A stretch of 64,000 nucleotides of DNA from CAZIKF01 sp964539825 (GTDB lineage: Bacteria > Muiribacteriota > UBA6191): positions 151,048 through 215,047 of the forward strand of contig CAZIKF010000003.1 in NCBI GenBank assembly GCA_964539825.1, in the 5' to 3' direction. The notes under the pieces are model-generated. The model did no database searches, was not told the origin of the DNA, and saw nothing but the letters and a program-made list of their open reading frames with translations. The position numbers and the translations under genes were made by a program. This document shows, in pieces, positions 50,180-59,209 of the stretch. Position 1 is the stretch's first letter, and every line of letters begins with the position of its first letter.

Positions 50180-51346
50180 TTGGGCTTTTGTAGAGCAAAT
50201 CGCGATCTTGCCGGGATCTTACAGAGAAAGGTTTTGGAAGGTCCCCGTCATGTCGTTATCGACCTGACCAATCGCTGCAATACCAACTGCAAGGTTTGTT
50301 GGACCTATTCCCCCCTTTTAAAGCCTGAAAATAAGCCTGATAAATCCTGGTTTAAAGAGGAAATTCCGCCCGAAGACTTTGAAAGCCTGGTGGAAGATTT
50401 ACATGAACTTGGAGTGGAACGGATCAGGTTTACCGGGGGAGGGGAGCCACTCTTGTATCGCTCTTTTGAGCGTGCGGTAAGGAGTGTGAAGGATAAGGGC
50501 ATCTGGTTAGCTATCACTACCAATGGATTGTTGATGCGCAAAAACCATGATTTACTGGTCCAGTCTGGTGTTGATGAAATTGCAGTCAGCCTCTGGGCTG
50601 CCTCAGAAAAGTCCTACCGAACTTTGCATCCCAAGGCTAGAGAAGGAGACTTTTACGAGATTTTGGAGGGGATTCGAGATCTCCGCAGAGATGCTCCTCA
50701 TACCGAAGTGCACCTGCTCAACGTTATTTCTAAAGAGAACTTTCATGAGATTTCACGGATGGCTGACCTGGGCCGAAACCTGGGAGTCCAGGCTGTATAC
50801 TTTACCCTGGTGGATCCTATGGAAGATACTCGGTCCGAGATGTTGGATGAATTCCAGAGAAAGGATGCCCTGGAAGAGATAGAAAGGGTGAAAAGCCGGT
50901 TTTATAATCAAAATTCCGAGATTCATTGGGATAATCTTGATGGATTTGAGACCCGTCTGGAAGATGTTCACGATGGTGATCAATATGATCGAATGGCCAT
51001 TGATGAGCTACCCTGTTATATGGGTTGGCATTTCACGCGAGTCACGGCGAACGGACAAGTATCTCCCTGTTGCCGGGGTGTAGATTATCCAATGGGATTT
51101 CTGGGTGATTCCAGGTTCAGAGACATCTGGGCTTCCAAAAAGTATCTTGAGTTTAGAGAAAATTCTCTCTTTAAGAAAAAGGATATCCCTTACTTCGAAA
51201 AAATGAACTGTTATCAGATGTGCGATAATCTGATGCACAATCGCCAGATTCAGGAGAGGATAGGGGCTCTCAGCGATGATCAGCGCAAAGAGCTGTTAAA
51301 TTATGAATCTGAAGTGTTGCAGGAAGTAGAAGAGACGGAGGGGTAG
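50180..51346 (+). CDS. Radical SAM/SPASM protein (TTG start)
   Basis: 388 residues. Motif CNTNCKVC, then FTGGGEPLLYRSFERAVRSV and VSLWAASEKSYRTLHPKARE. SPASM-like end: CYMGWHFTRVTANGQVSPCC and CYQMCDN. Very close to the radical SAM half of the preceding fusion gene (for example SLWAAS/LSMWAGS and LVDPMED/LVDTIPG), which suggests duplication. The TTG at 50180 has AAGGAG with six bases spacing, the best supported start in the cluster. Eleven bases after the fusion gene. Confidence 0.92.
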   Translation: MGFCRANRDLAGILQRKVLEGPRHVVIDLTNRCNTNCKVCWTYSPLLKPENKPDKSWFKEEIPPEDFESLVEDLHELGVERIRFTGGGEPLLYRSFERAVRSVKDKGIWLAITTNGLLMRKNHDLLVQSGVDEIAVSLWAASEKSYRTLHPKAREGDFYEILEGIRDLRRDAPHTEVHLLNVISKENFHEISRMADLGRNLGVQAVYFTLVDPMEDTRSEMLDEFQRKDALEEIERVKSRFYNQNSEIHWDNLDGFETRLEDVHDGDQYDRMAIDELPCYMGWHFTRVTANGQVSPCCRGVDYPMGFLGDSRFRDIWASKKYLEFRENSLFKKKDIPYFEKMNCYQMCDNLMHNRQIQERIGALSDDQRKELLNYESEVLQEVEETEG

Positions 51347-51365
51347 ACCCCTCATCCATGAGCTC

Positions 51366-52520
51366 ATGAAACTTGGTCCGGCCCAGATTCGAGACCTGCT
51401 GATTAAATCCAGTCCCACCCTGGGTCTTGGTGATTTCTTTCTCTCAGGGTTCGATTTCCATGCCCTTCACTGGGGAATCCGCTCTTTAGCAGAGGTGCAG
51501 ATCGACTTTGTAGGCGGGTCTGAAGGGCTTTCCAGTGGTGGGGGTATAGCGCGCGAAAGGATCAGAATTCATGAAAGTATGAGTTCTTTTGATGAGTTTC
51601 TTCGGTCCAAACCATTTGAATTCCAGAGATTTTCCTACTCATTAAGGCTCGGTCAGGTGTTTAGGGGGGAAATCTCAGGGCAGCCCCGGGAGGTTCGTTG
51701 TACCGGAATTGTGATGGACTCTCAGGATAGAGCCCATATTCTAGAACTTTGCCTACAGTTCCATGTGGAACTTTCCAGGCTATGTAAACACGGCCAATTT
51801 CCAGTCCTGAGTCTTCAGGAATGCGTTGATCTAGGATTCTTCAGGTGGATTTCTCAAGAGTCCTTCATGGCTTTTTTTCTCTCGGATCTCTTACACAACT
51901 CATGGCTGGAGGAAGATTTTCAGCAATGGCTAAAACCTGGTATGCCGGCCCTGACCTGGTTTGAGAAGGAGGTGCAAGCCAGGAAGGGTGCTTGGAATGG
52001 CTATTTAGAGAGAGGGGCAGTCCACAAAATGATGGAGCTTGAATTGAAAAATCTCAAACCGAGCTTCCTCTTTCTTTTTCTTGATACTGAATTTCTTGAG
52101 TTCACGCAAGAAGAGAAAGCCCTCCAGATAGGCTTGTCTGAGGTTTCCGATTGGTGGTTGGACTGGCTGCAGGGAGAAAAGCTGCCTGCCCTACTCTTTT
52201 GTGACTGGATAAAAATTTTTCAAGGACACTATCTGCGTGCTTTTATTCTTAGCTGCATGAAAACCATATACCAGCATTCCCTGGGAAACTATTGTTGGAT
52301 ACGATTAATGGAGTTCATTTTGGAATCACAGCAGGAAGAAAGGTTCGTTTCTGACTTCTTTACCCAGGAGGGACTTGAGGGTCAAGATGTCGATGAAATG
52401 ACTTTCTTAAATTGTCTTCAATTACGCTGGAATGGAAATTTGAAGACCCACCGGCAGTTCAAAGAGATCGATGCTATCAAGCAGGCAAGGGAAGAAAAAA
52501 AGAAAAAGCCTGAAACCTAA
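51366..52520 (+). CDS. Hypothetical protein at the end of the radical SAM run
   Basis: 384 residues, no signal peptide. Unrecognised. Mixed alpha/beta character with many aromatic residues (SWLEEDFQQWLKPGMPALTWF, VSDWWLDWLQGEKLPALLF, YCWIRLMEFILESQQEER) and a Lys-rich tail (REEKKKKPET). Starts 20 bases after the last radical SAM gene, so it may be cotranscribed and function with it, for example as a substrate or partner protein. The stop codon lies inside the first unit of a 72-base tandem array, so its 3' end was evidently the source of the repeat. Confidence 0.7.
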   Translation: MKLGPAQIRDLLIKSSPTLGLGDFFLSGFDFHALHWGIRSLAEVQIDFVGGSEGLSSGGGIARERIRIHESMSSFDEFLRSKPFEFQRFSYSLRLGQVFRGEISGQPREVRCTGIVMDSQDRAHILELCLQFHVELSRLCKHGQFPVLSLQECVDLGFFRWISQESFMAFFLSDLLHNSWLEEDFQQWLKPGMPALTWFEKEVQARKGAWNGYLERGAVHKMMELELKNLKPSFLFLFLDTEFLEFTQEEKALQIGLSEVSDWWLDWLQGEKLPALLFCDWIKIFQGHYLRAFILSCMKTIYQHSLGNYCWIRLMEFILESQQEERFVSDFFTQEGLEGQDVDEMTFLNCLQLRWNGNLKTHRQFKEIDAIKQAREEKKKKPET

Positions 52521-52638
52521 TTAGGTACAGGCCGGTGGACGAAAATGCCTGTTCCTTAAAGGACTCAGGCAAAGAAAAAGCCCGAAACCTAATTAGGTAC
52601 AGGCCGGTGGACGAAAATGCCTGTTCCTTAAAGGACTC

Positions 52639-52738
52639 NNNNNNNNNNNNNNNNNNNNNNNNNNNNNNNNNNNNNNNNNNNNNNNNNNNNNNNNNNNNNN
52701 NNNNNNNNNNNNNNNNNNNNNNNNNNNNNNNNNNNNNN
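52639..52738. other. 100-N assembly gap inside the 72-bp array
   Basis: Exactly 100 N. The flanking copies are not in 72-base phase across it, so the true size differs from 100. Confidence 0.98.
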
Positions 52739-52800
52739 GAAACCTAATTAGGTACAGGCCGGTGGACGAAAATGCCTGTTCCTTAAAGGACTCAGGCAAA

Positions 52801-52837
52801 GAAAAAGCCCGAAACCTAATTAGGTACAGGCTTTTTC
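52801..52837. terminator. Bidirectional terminator at the end of the array
   Basis: GAAAAAGCC (52801-52809) pairs with GGCTTTTTC (52829-52837) around the ACCTAATTAGGT palindrome. A-run on one side and T-run on the other serve the plus-strand hypothetical gene and the minus-strand HU gene, whose stop is 25 bases away. Confidence 0.8.
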
Positions 52838-52861
52838 AGAAAATCGAACGATTGGAGTCGA

Positions 52862-53137
52862 TTATTCGTTTACTGCGTCTTTAAGAGCTTTTCCTGGGGT
52901 GAATTTTGGCAATTTAGTAGCCGAAATCTTGATCTTGTCCCCTGTTTGAGGATTGACACCCGTTCGCTCTGCTCGCTCTTTTACTTCCCAGCTGCCAAAT
53001 CCAACGAGTTGGATTTTCTCACCTTTGCCGAGTTCATCTTTAATTACATCGATGAAAGCGTCAATAGCGCTTGCAGCTTCTTTCTGATTGAGGGGGGTGG
53101 TCTCAGAAATCCTCTTGGTTAGTTCGTTCTTATTCAT
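52862..53137 (-). CDS. hup: DNA-binding protein HU
   Basis: 91 residues, the standard length. Start MNKNELTKRISE, then GKGEKIQLVGFGSWEVKER and the DNA-binding arm RTGVNPQTGDKIKISATKLPKFTPGKALK match HU closely. Nucleoid-associated dimer that bends DNA. AAGGAG precedes ATG 53137. Its 5' region has a short TCCGG/CCGGA hairpin (53219-53244). Confidence 0.97.
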   Translation of the reverse strand: MNKNELTKRISETTPLNQKEAASAIDAFIDVIKDELGKGEKIQLVGFGSWEVKERAERTGVNPQTGDKIKISATKLPKFTPGKALKDAVNE

Positions 53138-53375
53138 TCTTAACTCCTTAATTCAATTCTCTATGTAATAGGCAAACTTTTGTATGAGCAACTCCCGAAA
53201 CCTTTTATTAATGGGCCTTCCGGTATGCTGCCTCCAAAGCCGGACCAAATTTATCACTTCGAATTCTGCATGACAAGAGGGTTTTGGGAAAAAGTGAGGT
53301 TTTTTCAGTGAATAAGGGGCTGTGGCTATCTAGAATCGAAGTTTCTCTGTGGTGGAGCTAATCTATAAGGGTGCT

Positions 53376-53936
53376 CTATGGGCCAAAAAACAAGGGAAAC
53401 GCAGAAAGAATACGAATATGAATGACGTTGAGGACCAGGTGGAGACAGCAGACAAGTGGAAAGTCTCGAGTTTTGTAATAGGTCCATGCTAATAGCAGCC
53501 CTGGAAAGACGGTCAGGATATTTTCTACGGATGCTCCCGCCAGAATATGAAACAAACAGAAGTAAAGGGCATTGAGAACGAGCCATCGAGCTGCTGGAAC
53601 AGTACCGCTGTATTCATAATCAAGAGTTTGAAAAAAGAACAGCCTGAAAAAGAATTCCTCGGGGATGATTACCCAGAGCAAATGCATTGTTGTCCATTCC
53701 ATCCAAGAAAAATTTGAGGCATTTGAGCCCCCAGAGAGTAAAACCAGGGCAGATCCTAAAAGAACTGTAATCAAGAGTAGATTTTTTGGTTTCAAAACCT
53801 CAATACCCTGAAGTCTGATGGAAGGGTGTAGAAGAGGGAGTAGGAGAAAGAGTGGTGCAGACCTCGAGGCACTGAGCTCCGCACAGAAGAGTAATGTCAC
53901 AAAGGCGAGGCAATAGACAGCAAAGACAAAGGCCAC
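53376..53936 (-). CDS. CPBP-family intramembrane protease
   Basis: 186 residues, about five membrane helices. Catalytic motifs of the CPBP/Abi glutamic protease family are present: EEFFFR (motif 1), FCLFH (motif 2) and HLVLN (motif 3). These enzymes process or degrade membrane proteins; bacterial members often have immunity or maturation roles. Start is a GTG at 53936 with no clear RBS. Stands alone between HU and groES, divergent from groES over about 250 bases. Confidence 0.85.
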   Translation of the reverse strand: MAFVFAVYCLAFVTLLFCAELSASRSAPLFLLLPLLHPSIRLQGIEVLKPKNLLLITVLLGSALVLLSGGSNASNFSWMEWTTMHLLWVIIPEEFFFRLFFFQTLDYEYSGTVPAARWLVLNALYFCLFHILAGASVENILTVFPGLLLAWTYYKTRDFPLVCCLHLVLNVIHIRILSAFPLFFGP

Positions 53937-54185
53937 GGTTAGGACATCATAGCACTGGAATCGCTCATAAAATTGTCACAGGTGGATTGTTTCTCGGCTT
54001 CGATGTTTCAAAAAAGGGACAGAAAAGTGCACCATACCTGGGAATTCCTGGTATTTGTTTCAAAATGAAAAGAATTTGTGGTATTCATGTTGGCCTGAAA
54101 TTTTCGATCATATGCGCATATCAGAATTCAGGATTACAGTGCCGGTATTCTGGTAGATGATAGTACAGAAGGAGGAAAACAGATC

Positions 54186-54479
54186 ATGAGTGTGAATCTT
54201 AAGCCTTTGGGAGACCGAGTTGTCATCCAACCAAAAAAGGCAGATGAAAAAACCAAGTCGGGGATCTACTTGCCCGAGACCGCTAACAAAGAAAAGCCGA
54301 TATCCGGTGTAGTTGTAGCCGTGGGAAGCGGAAAAACCAATGAAAATGGTTCTAAGACTCCCGTAGAAGTAAAGGTCGGAGACAACGTAATTTATTCAGA
54401 GTACGCAGGAACTGAGATCAGAGTGCAGGATGAGAAGTATCTCATCGTGCGTGAGGATGACATCCTCGCTATAAACTAG
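54186..54479 (+). CDS. groES: Co-chaperonin GroES
   Basis: 97 residues. LKPLGDRVVIQPKKADEKTK, the mobile loop KSGIYLPETANKEKP and the end VKVGDNVIYSEYAGTEI are standard. Caps the GroEL ring. AAGGAGG precedes ATG 54186. Paired with groEL 49 bases downstream. No CIRCE repeat (TTAGCACTC-N9-GAGTGCTAA) upstream, so HrcA control is not supported; a 12-bp palindrome ATATGCGCATAT lies near 54111. Confidence 0.97.
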   Translation: MSVNLKPLGDRVVIQPKKADEKTKSGIYLPETANKEKPISGVVVAVGSGKTNENGSKTPVEVKVGDNVIYSEYAGTEIRVQDEKYLIVREDDILAIN

Positions 54480-54528
54480 ATCATTGGTGACAAGTAAGTA
54501 CCAAGAACCCTAAGGAGTATAGTTACCT

Positions 54529-56169
54529 ATGGCTGCTAAAGAAATAGTATTCAACCAGGACGCCCGAGCGCGTCTGGAAGCAGGAATTAATAAGTTGGCC
54601 GAAGCTGTTAAAGCTACCCTCGGTCCTAAGGGATGCAATGTAATTCTCGACAAGAAATTTGGATCTCCACAGATTACCAATGACGGTGTTACCATCGCCA
54701 AGGAAATTGAACTGGAAGATTCCTTCGAGAATATGGGGGCTCAGCTCCTTAAGGAAGTAGCATCAAAAACCAATGACGTAGCTGGTGATGGAACCACCAC
54801 CGCAACCATTCTGGCACAAAGCATTGTGCGAGAAGGTTTGAAGCATGCGATTGCAGGACATAACCCAATGGCTCTGAAGCGAGGAATCGACAAGACTGTT
54901 GTGCAGATTGTGCAATTCATCAAGAACACCGCTGTTCAGATTGATACCAAGGAGCAGATCGCCCAGGTGGCTGCAATTTCAGCTCGAGATTTGGATATTG
55001 GAGAAATCATCTCCGATGCCATGGATAAAGTTGGGAAAGACGGAGTCATTACGGTAGAGGAATCCAAGGGAATTGAAACTTCCCTCGATACCGTAGAAGG
55101 GATGCAGTTCGATAAGGGCTACATTTCTCCTTATATGGTTACCAATTCCGATAAGATGGAAGCCGTTCTTGAGAATCCATACATTCTGATTACGGAGTCA
55201 AAGATTTCGGTAATGAAAGATCTCCTTCCTGTACTGGAAAAAGTTGTTCAGTCCGGACGGCCTCTGTTGATCATTTCTGAGGAAGTTGAAGGGGAAGCCC
55301 TGGCTACCATCGTTGTGAACAAGCTTCGAGGAACCTTTAACTGTGTGGCAGTAAAGGCTCCCGGGTTTGGAGATAGACGAAAGGAAATGCTTGAAGATCT
55401 GGCCATTCTTACCGGTGGACAGAAGATTTCCGAGGACAAGGGTATGAAGCTTTCCGCAACCGAACTTTCCCACCTGGGAACCGCTAACAAGGTGGTTGTA
55501 GGTAAGGATCTGACTACGGTTGTAGAAGGAAAGGGCGATACCACTGCAATTAAAGGCCGAATCGATCAGATTCGACGAGAGATTGAAAACACCTCCTCTG
55601 ATTATGATCGGGAAAAGCTCCAGGAACGACTGGCTAAGCTTTCCGGTGGTGTAGCTGTCATCAAGGTTGGAGCTGCAACCGAAACCGAAATGAAAGAGCG
55701 CAAAACCCGTGTGGAAGACGCTCTCTCCGCAACCCGTTCCGCTGTTGAGGAAGGAATTGTTGCCGGTGGTGGTGTATGTCTTCTGAATTCACTTTCTTTC
55801 ATTAAAGACTTTAGTCTTGATGGAGATGAGAATTACGGAGTGAACATTGTCCGTAGAGCTCTTGAGGAGCCAATTCGGCAGATTCTTTACAATGCCGGAC
55901 TCGAAGGTGCTGTAGTAATCGAGAAGCTCAGGTCAGAAAAGCCTGGCTTTGGATTTGACGCTAATAAGGAAGAGTACTGTGACATGGTACCAGCAGGAAT
56001 CGTTGATCCTGCCAAGGTAACCCGGTCTGCTCTCCAAAACGCGGCTTCGATTGCCTCAATTCTTCTGACCACTCAGGTTTTGATTACCGAAGTGAAAGAA
56101 GAAGAGCCTCCAATGCCAGCTGGTGCCCCTGGAATGGGCGGCATGGGCGGCATGGGCGGAATGATGTAA
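54529..56169 (+). CDS. groEL: Chaperonin GroEL
   Basis: 546 residues, usual length. AAKEIVFNQDARARLEAGIN, ATP-site GDGTTTATILAQ, VEEGIVAGGG and the C-terminal GGM repeat (GGMGGMGGMM) are all present. Forms the protein-folding ring with GroES. AAGGAG precedes the ATG. Terminator follows at 56188. Confidence 0.98.
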   Translation: MAAKEIVFNQDARARLEAGINKLAEAVKATLGPKGCNVILDKKFGSPQITNDGVTIAKEIELEDSFENMGAQLLKEVASKTNDVAGDGTTTATILAQSIVREGLKHAIAGHNPMALKRGIDKTVVQIVQFIKNTAVQIDTKEQIAQVAAISARDLDIGEIISDAMDKVGKDGVITVEESKGIETSLDTVEGMQFDKGYISPYMVTNSDKMEAVLENPYILITESKISVMKDLLPVLEKVVQSGRPLLIISEEVEGEALATIVVNKLRGTFNCVAVKAPGFGDRRKEMLEDLAILTGGQKISEDKGMKLSATELSHLGTANKVVVGKDLTTVVEGKGDTTAIKGRIDQIRREIENTSSDYDREKLQERLAKLSGGVAVIKVGAATETEMKERKTRVEDALSATRSAVEEGIVAGGGVCLLNSLSFIKDFSLDGDENYGVNIVRRALEEPIRQILYNAGLEGAVVIEKLRSEKPGFGFDANKEEYCDMVPAGIVDPAKVTRSALQNAASIASILLTTQVLITEVKEEEPPMPAGAPGMGGMGGMGGMM

Positions 56170-56187
56170 TTGTAGCCTACGGCTAAG

Positions 56188-56224
56188 AAAAAAAAGAGGG
56201 GTCCTCCGGGACCCTTCTTTTTTT
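56188..56224 (+). terminator. groESL terminator
   Basis: AAAAAAAAGAGGGGTCC-TCC-GGGACCCTTCTTTTTTT: GGGTCC/GGGACCC stem with flanking A- and T-runs, 19 bases after the groEL stop. Confidence 0.92.
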
Positions 56225-56232
56225 ATGAAGCA

Positions 56233-56365
56233 ATTGAATCAGCGGAACCAATGGAACCAATGGAATTAGTTTGCGTCCGCCATTGAGGCGGAAGCCCCCA
56301 TTCCATTGGTTCTATTGGTTCCATTGCTCCCATTGATTCCCTTGATTCATTTGTTCCCATTGATT
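56233..56365. repeat. Imperfect long hairpin, (G)GAACCAAT repeats
   Basis: GGAACCAATGGAACCAATGG (56244-56263) is the reverse complement, with one mismatch, of 56303-56322. The inner loop contains TCCGCC-ATTGA-GGCGGA, and direct copies of CCATTGATTCC follow (56323-56370). It resembles a folded intergenic repeat but lacks the TGA-NNC-GAG ends of the long-palindrome family. Confidence 0.65.
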
Positions 56366-56558
56366 CCACCTCACTCAGTGAGGCCGGTGTTTCAATCTGA
56401 AATCCCTGTTTCATTTATCAACTCTTGTTTATAGCTGTCTGGAAAGATAGGTCGGAATTTCTCTGAAATTCGGTCCCAATGGGGAGGTAAACTTGGCAAC
56501 AAGCTTGCATATGGATTATGGATCTTTCATAGATTCCCGTATTGGGAGGGTTAACTAG

Positions 56559-57245
56559 ATGAAGAAAATCAGGCTAGACGGAGCAAAGGTCTCCAGTCCT
56601 CAGACAGAAAATCAGGATCATCCTGAGTCAGAGCGACTTGAAGAAGAATTCAATGAAGATGAGAGTTCCGAAGAACTTCAAGATTCCGAAGGGCTTGAGG
56701 ATATCGTTTTAAAGGAAGAGAATCCTGAAGTTCCTTCAACTGAAATACAGTTTAAGGAACTCAATGAAAGGTATCTGCGCTTAGCGGCCGAGTTTGATAA
56801 TTATCGGAAAAGAACCCGCAAAGAAAAGGAAGACTTTTATCAGTTCGCGACCGCAGGTTTGATTGAAAAACTTCTTCCTGTCTTGGATTCCCTCACCCGC
56901 GGGGTAGAATTCAACGCGCAAGCGGAGTGTGTGGAGTCCGTGAAAGAAGGGCTGGTCAAAGTAAATCGGCTATTTGGTGAGATCCTGGAGAAGGAAGGGC
57001 TGAGTAGCATCGAAGAGACCGGGGTTCCGCTGGACATCAATCTTCATATGGCGGTATTCCAGGAAGAGCGGGAAGATATCGAGGATCATACGGTCCTTGA
57101 GATTTTTGAAAAAGGTTATAGCTTGAGAGGTAAAGTTCTTCGTCCAGCTAAAGTTAAGGTATCTCATAAAATTGAAATAGATTCACCGGAGTCAACGGAA
57201 CCTGGTTCCACTTCGGGGAATTCCGAATCAGAAACAAACGAATAG
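56559..57245 (+). CDS. grpE: Nucleotide exchange factor GrpE
   Basis: 228 residues. An acidic, low-complexity N-terminus (EEEFNEDESSEELQDSEGLE) precedes the GrpE core: RYLRLAAEFDNYRKRTRKEK, GLIEKLLPVLDSLTRGVEF and VLEIFEKGYSLRGKVLRPAKV. Releases ADP from DnaK. GGGAGGG precedes ATG 56559. First gene of grpE-dnaK-dnaJ, 12 bases before dnaK. Confidence 0.96.
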   Translation: MKKIRLDGAKVSSPQTENQDHPESERLEEEFNEDESSEELQDSEGLEDIVLKEENPEVPSTEIQFKELNERYLRLAAEFDNYRKRTRKEKEDFYQFATAGLIEKLLPVLDSLTRGVEFNAQAECVESVKEGLVKVNRLFGEILEKEGLSSIEETGVPLDINLHMAVFQEEREDIEDHTVLEIFEKGYSLRGKVLRPAKVKVSHKIEIDSPESTEPGSTSGNSESETNE

Positions 57246-57257
57246 AAGGGGAATATC

Positions 57258-59186
57258 ATGGGAAAATGCATTGGAATCGACCTGGGTACTACGAATTCCT
57301 GCGTAGCGGTTTTGGAAGGTGGAGAGCCCACAGTAATTACGAATAAAGAAGGGGCACGGACCACGCCGTCCATCGTGGCCTTTTCCAAGGATGGAGAGCG
57401 CCTTGTAGGGGAAATCGCGAAACGCCAGGCGGTAACCAATTCCGTGAACACCGTTTTCTCTATTAAGAGGTTTATGGGGAATAAGTTTGCTTATATGGAA
57501 AAGACCGGAGAGCTTAGCCAGGTTCCTTATAAAGTAGTGAAGTCCTCCAATGGCGATGCCAGGGTAGATGTGAAGGGAAAGATCTACTCTCCCCCCGAAC
57601 TATCAGCCATGATCCTGGGTAAACTCAAAGCGGATGCTGAAGATTACCTGGGTGAGTCTGTGAATGAAGCGGTCATTACGGTCCCGGCTTACTTCAATGA
57701 TGACCAGCGAAAAGCAACCGTAGATGCTGGAAAGATTGCTGGATTGGAAGTAAAGAGGATCATCAACGAGCCCACCGCGGCTGCCCTTGCTTATGGGCTG
57801 GATAAGGAGCCTAAGGGCGATCAGACTGTACTTGTCTTCGACCTTGGTGGCGGTACCTTCGATGTTTCCATCCTGGAATTATCCGAAGGGCTTTTCGAAG
57901 TGAAGTCAACCAATGGTGATAATCACCTCGGAGGAGATGACTGGGATAAATGCCTCATTGATTACTTCGCTGATGAGTTTGAGAAAGGCAATGGAATTGA
58001 CCTGCGCAAAGACCCAATGGCTCATCAGAGACTAAAGGAAGCTGCGGAAAAAGCTAAGAAGGAACTCTCTACCGTCTCCCAATCAAATGTAAACCTGCCC
58101 TATGTGACTGTAGGAAGTTCTGGTCCCCTGCACCTGGATATTGATGTAAGTCGGGCTAAATTTGAGGATTTAACCCGAAATCTTCTGGATCGCGTCAAGG
58201 GACCTGTTCGTCAATGTATTCAAGATGGCGGGGTTGATGCCAGTGAGATTTCCGAAGTCATCCTGGTAGGGGGCTCAACTCGAATGCCCGCGGTTCAGGA
58301 AATCGTAAAAGGGCTTATTGGGAAGGCTCCTCATAAGGGCGTAAATCCTGATGAAGTCGTAGCTCTAGGAGCAGCCATACAGGCTGGTGTTTTAAGCGGA
58401 GACGTGAAGGATGTACTCCTTTTAGATGTGACTCCACTTTCCCTGGGGATCGAAACCATGGGGGCGGTAGTTAGTAAAATCATCGACCGGAATACAACAA
58501 TTCCCTGCAAGAAGTCTCAGGTCTATTCAACGGCTTCGGATAATCAGCCGGCCGTTTCCATCCATGTTCTTCAGGGCGAGCGCGAAATGTCACAGGACAA
58601 CAAGAGCCTGGGAACCTTTGACTTGACTGGAATCCCTCCTGCTCCAAGAGGAGTTCCCCAGGTTGAGGTTACTTTTGATATTGATGCGAACGGTATTTTG
58701 AATGTGACCGCCAAAGACCTGGGAACCGGAAAGTCTCAATCCATTGTGATTCGAAACTCCTCGGGACTATCCAAGGATGAAGTTGGTCAAATGGTTAATG
58801 AGGCTGAACAGAACCGTGAGGAAGATCAGAAAAAGCGCGAGGCCGTAGATATTCGCAATAGTGCTGAGCAACTTCTGTTTACCACACGAAAGTCCTTCGA
58901 TGAATACAAAGATAAGCTTTCTGAGGAAGAGGCTTCTGAGCTTGAGCAGGCGATGAAAGACTTTGAAGAAGTGGTTAACTCCGGGGATATAGATCGGATA
59001 AAGAGCGAGACTGAGACTTTTATGAAAAAAGCACAGAAGCTAGGAGAGATTCTCTATAAAGAACAACAGAGTACGGCAGCAGAGAGCCACTCTGAAGAAC
59101 CTGCAGGTGAAGGGGCCGCGGAGGCTGCGTCTGAGGATGAGAATGTTGTAGATGCTCAGTTCGAGAAAGTTGATGATGAGAAATAG
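57258..59186 (+). CDS. dnaK: Hsp70 chaperone DnaK
   Basis: 642 residues, standard length. IGIDLGTTNSCVAVLEGG, TVPAYFNDDQRKATVDAGKI, VFDLGGGTFDVSILEL, the interdomain linker DVLLLDVTPLSLGIET and an acidic tail (ENVVDAQFEKVDDEK) are present. ATP-driven chaperone of GrpE and DnaJ. Twelve bases after grpE. Confidence 0.98.
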   Translation: MGKCIGIDLGTTNSCVAVLEGGEPTVITNKEGARTTPSIVAFSKDGERLVGEIAKRQAVTNSVNTVFSIKRFMGNKFAYMEKTGELSQVPYKVVKSSNGDARVDVKGKIYSPPELSAMILGKLKADAEDYLGESVNEAVITVPAYFNDDQRKATVDAGKIAGLEVKRIINEPTAAALAYGLDKEPKGDQTVLVFDLGGGTFDVSILELSEGLFEVKSTNGDNHLGGDDWDKCLIDYFADEFEKGNGIDLRKDPMAHQRLKEAAEKAKKELSTVSQSNVNLPYVTVGSSGPLHLDIDVSRAKFEDLTRNLLDRVKGPVRQCIQDGGVDASEISEVILVGGSTRMPAVQEIVKGLIGKAPHKGVNPDEVVALGAAIQAGVLSGDVKDVLLLDVTPLSLGIETMGAVVSKIIDRNTTIPCKKSQVYSTASDNQPAVSIHVLQGEREMSQDNKSLGTFDLTGIPPAPRGVPQVEVTFDIDANGILNVTAKDLGTGKSQSIVIRNSSGLSKDEVGQMVNEAEQNREEDQKKREAVDIRNSAEQLLFTTRKSFDEYKDKLSEEEASELEQAMKDFEEVVNSGDIDRIKSETETFMKKAQKLGEILYKEQQSTAAESHSEEPAGEGAAEAASEDENVVDAQFEKVDDEK

Positions 59187-59209
59187 CTTTTAGCTAGCTG
59201 GATGATTTC

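Larger units (their letters stand above)
52505..52837. repeat. 72-bp tandem array of double terminator-like hairpins, with gap
   Basis: GAAACCTAATTAGGTACAGG recurs at 52512, 52584, 52739 and 52811: exactly 72 bases apart on each side of a 100-N gap (52639-52738). Each unit has hairpin H1 (GCC-TGAA-ACCTAATTAGGT-ACAGGC; the core ACCTAATTAGGT is a perfect palindrome) and hairpin H2 (TGCCTG-TT-CCTTAAAGG-ACT-CAGGCA). The first and last H1 are bounded by A- and T-runs. Copies are nearly identical (one C/T change), so the expansion is recent. Copy number is uncertain because of the gap. Confidence 0.92.
56170..56558. other. Gene-free region between groEL and grpE
   Basis: Holds the terminator, an imperfect long hairpin (56233-56365) and the grpE upstream region (GGGAGGG RBS before 56559). 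No CIRCE element or sigma-32-type promoter was recognised and no small gene is evident. Confidence 0.5.

Noticed and set aside
52535..52747. 24-residue repeat ORF in the 72-bp array
   Set aside because: Open because 72 is divisible by three; it crosses the gap, lacks an RBS and lies over hairpins.
52505..52837. CRISPR array
   Set aside because: The whole 72-base unit repeats with no variable spacer, and each unit is built of terminator-like hairpins. No cas gene is near.
53211..53250. Small SRP RNA on the minus strand before HU
   Set aside because: GGTCCGG and GGCAGC are reminiscent of the SRP domain, but the GGAA tetraloop and its symmetric loop are not in the right order.
53937..54185. 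CIRCE operator upstream of groES
   Set aside because: No TTAGCACTC-N9-GAGTGCTAA or close variant; only a 12-bp ATATGCGCATAT palindrome is seen.
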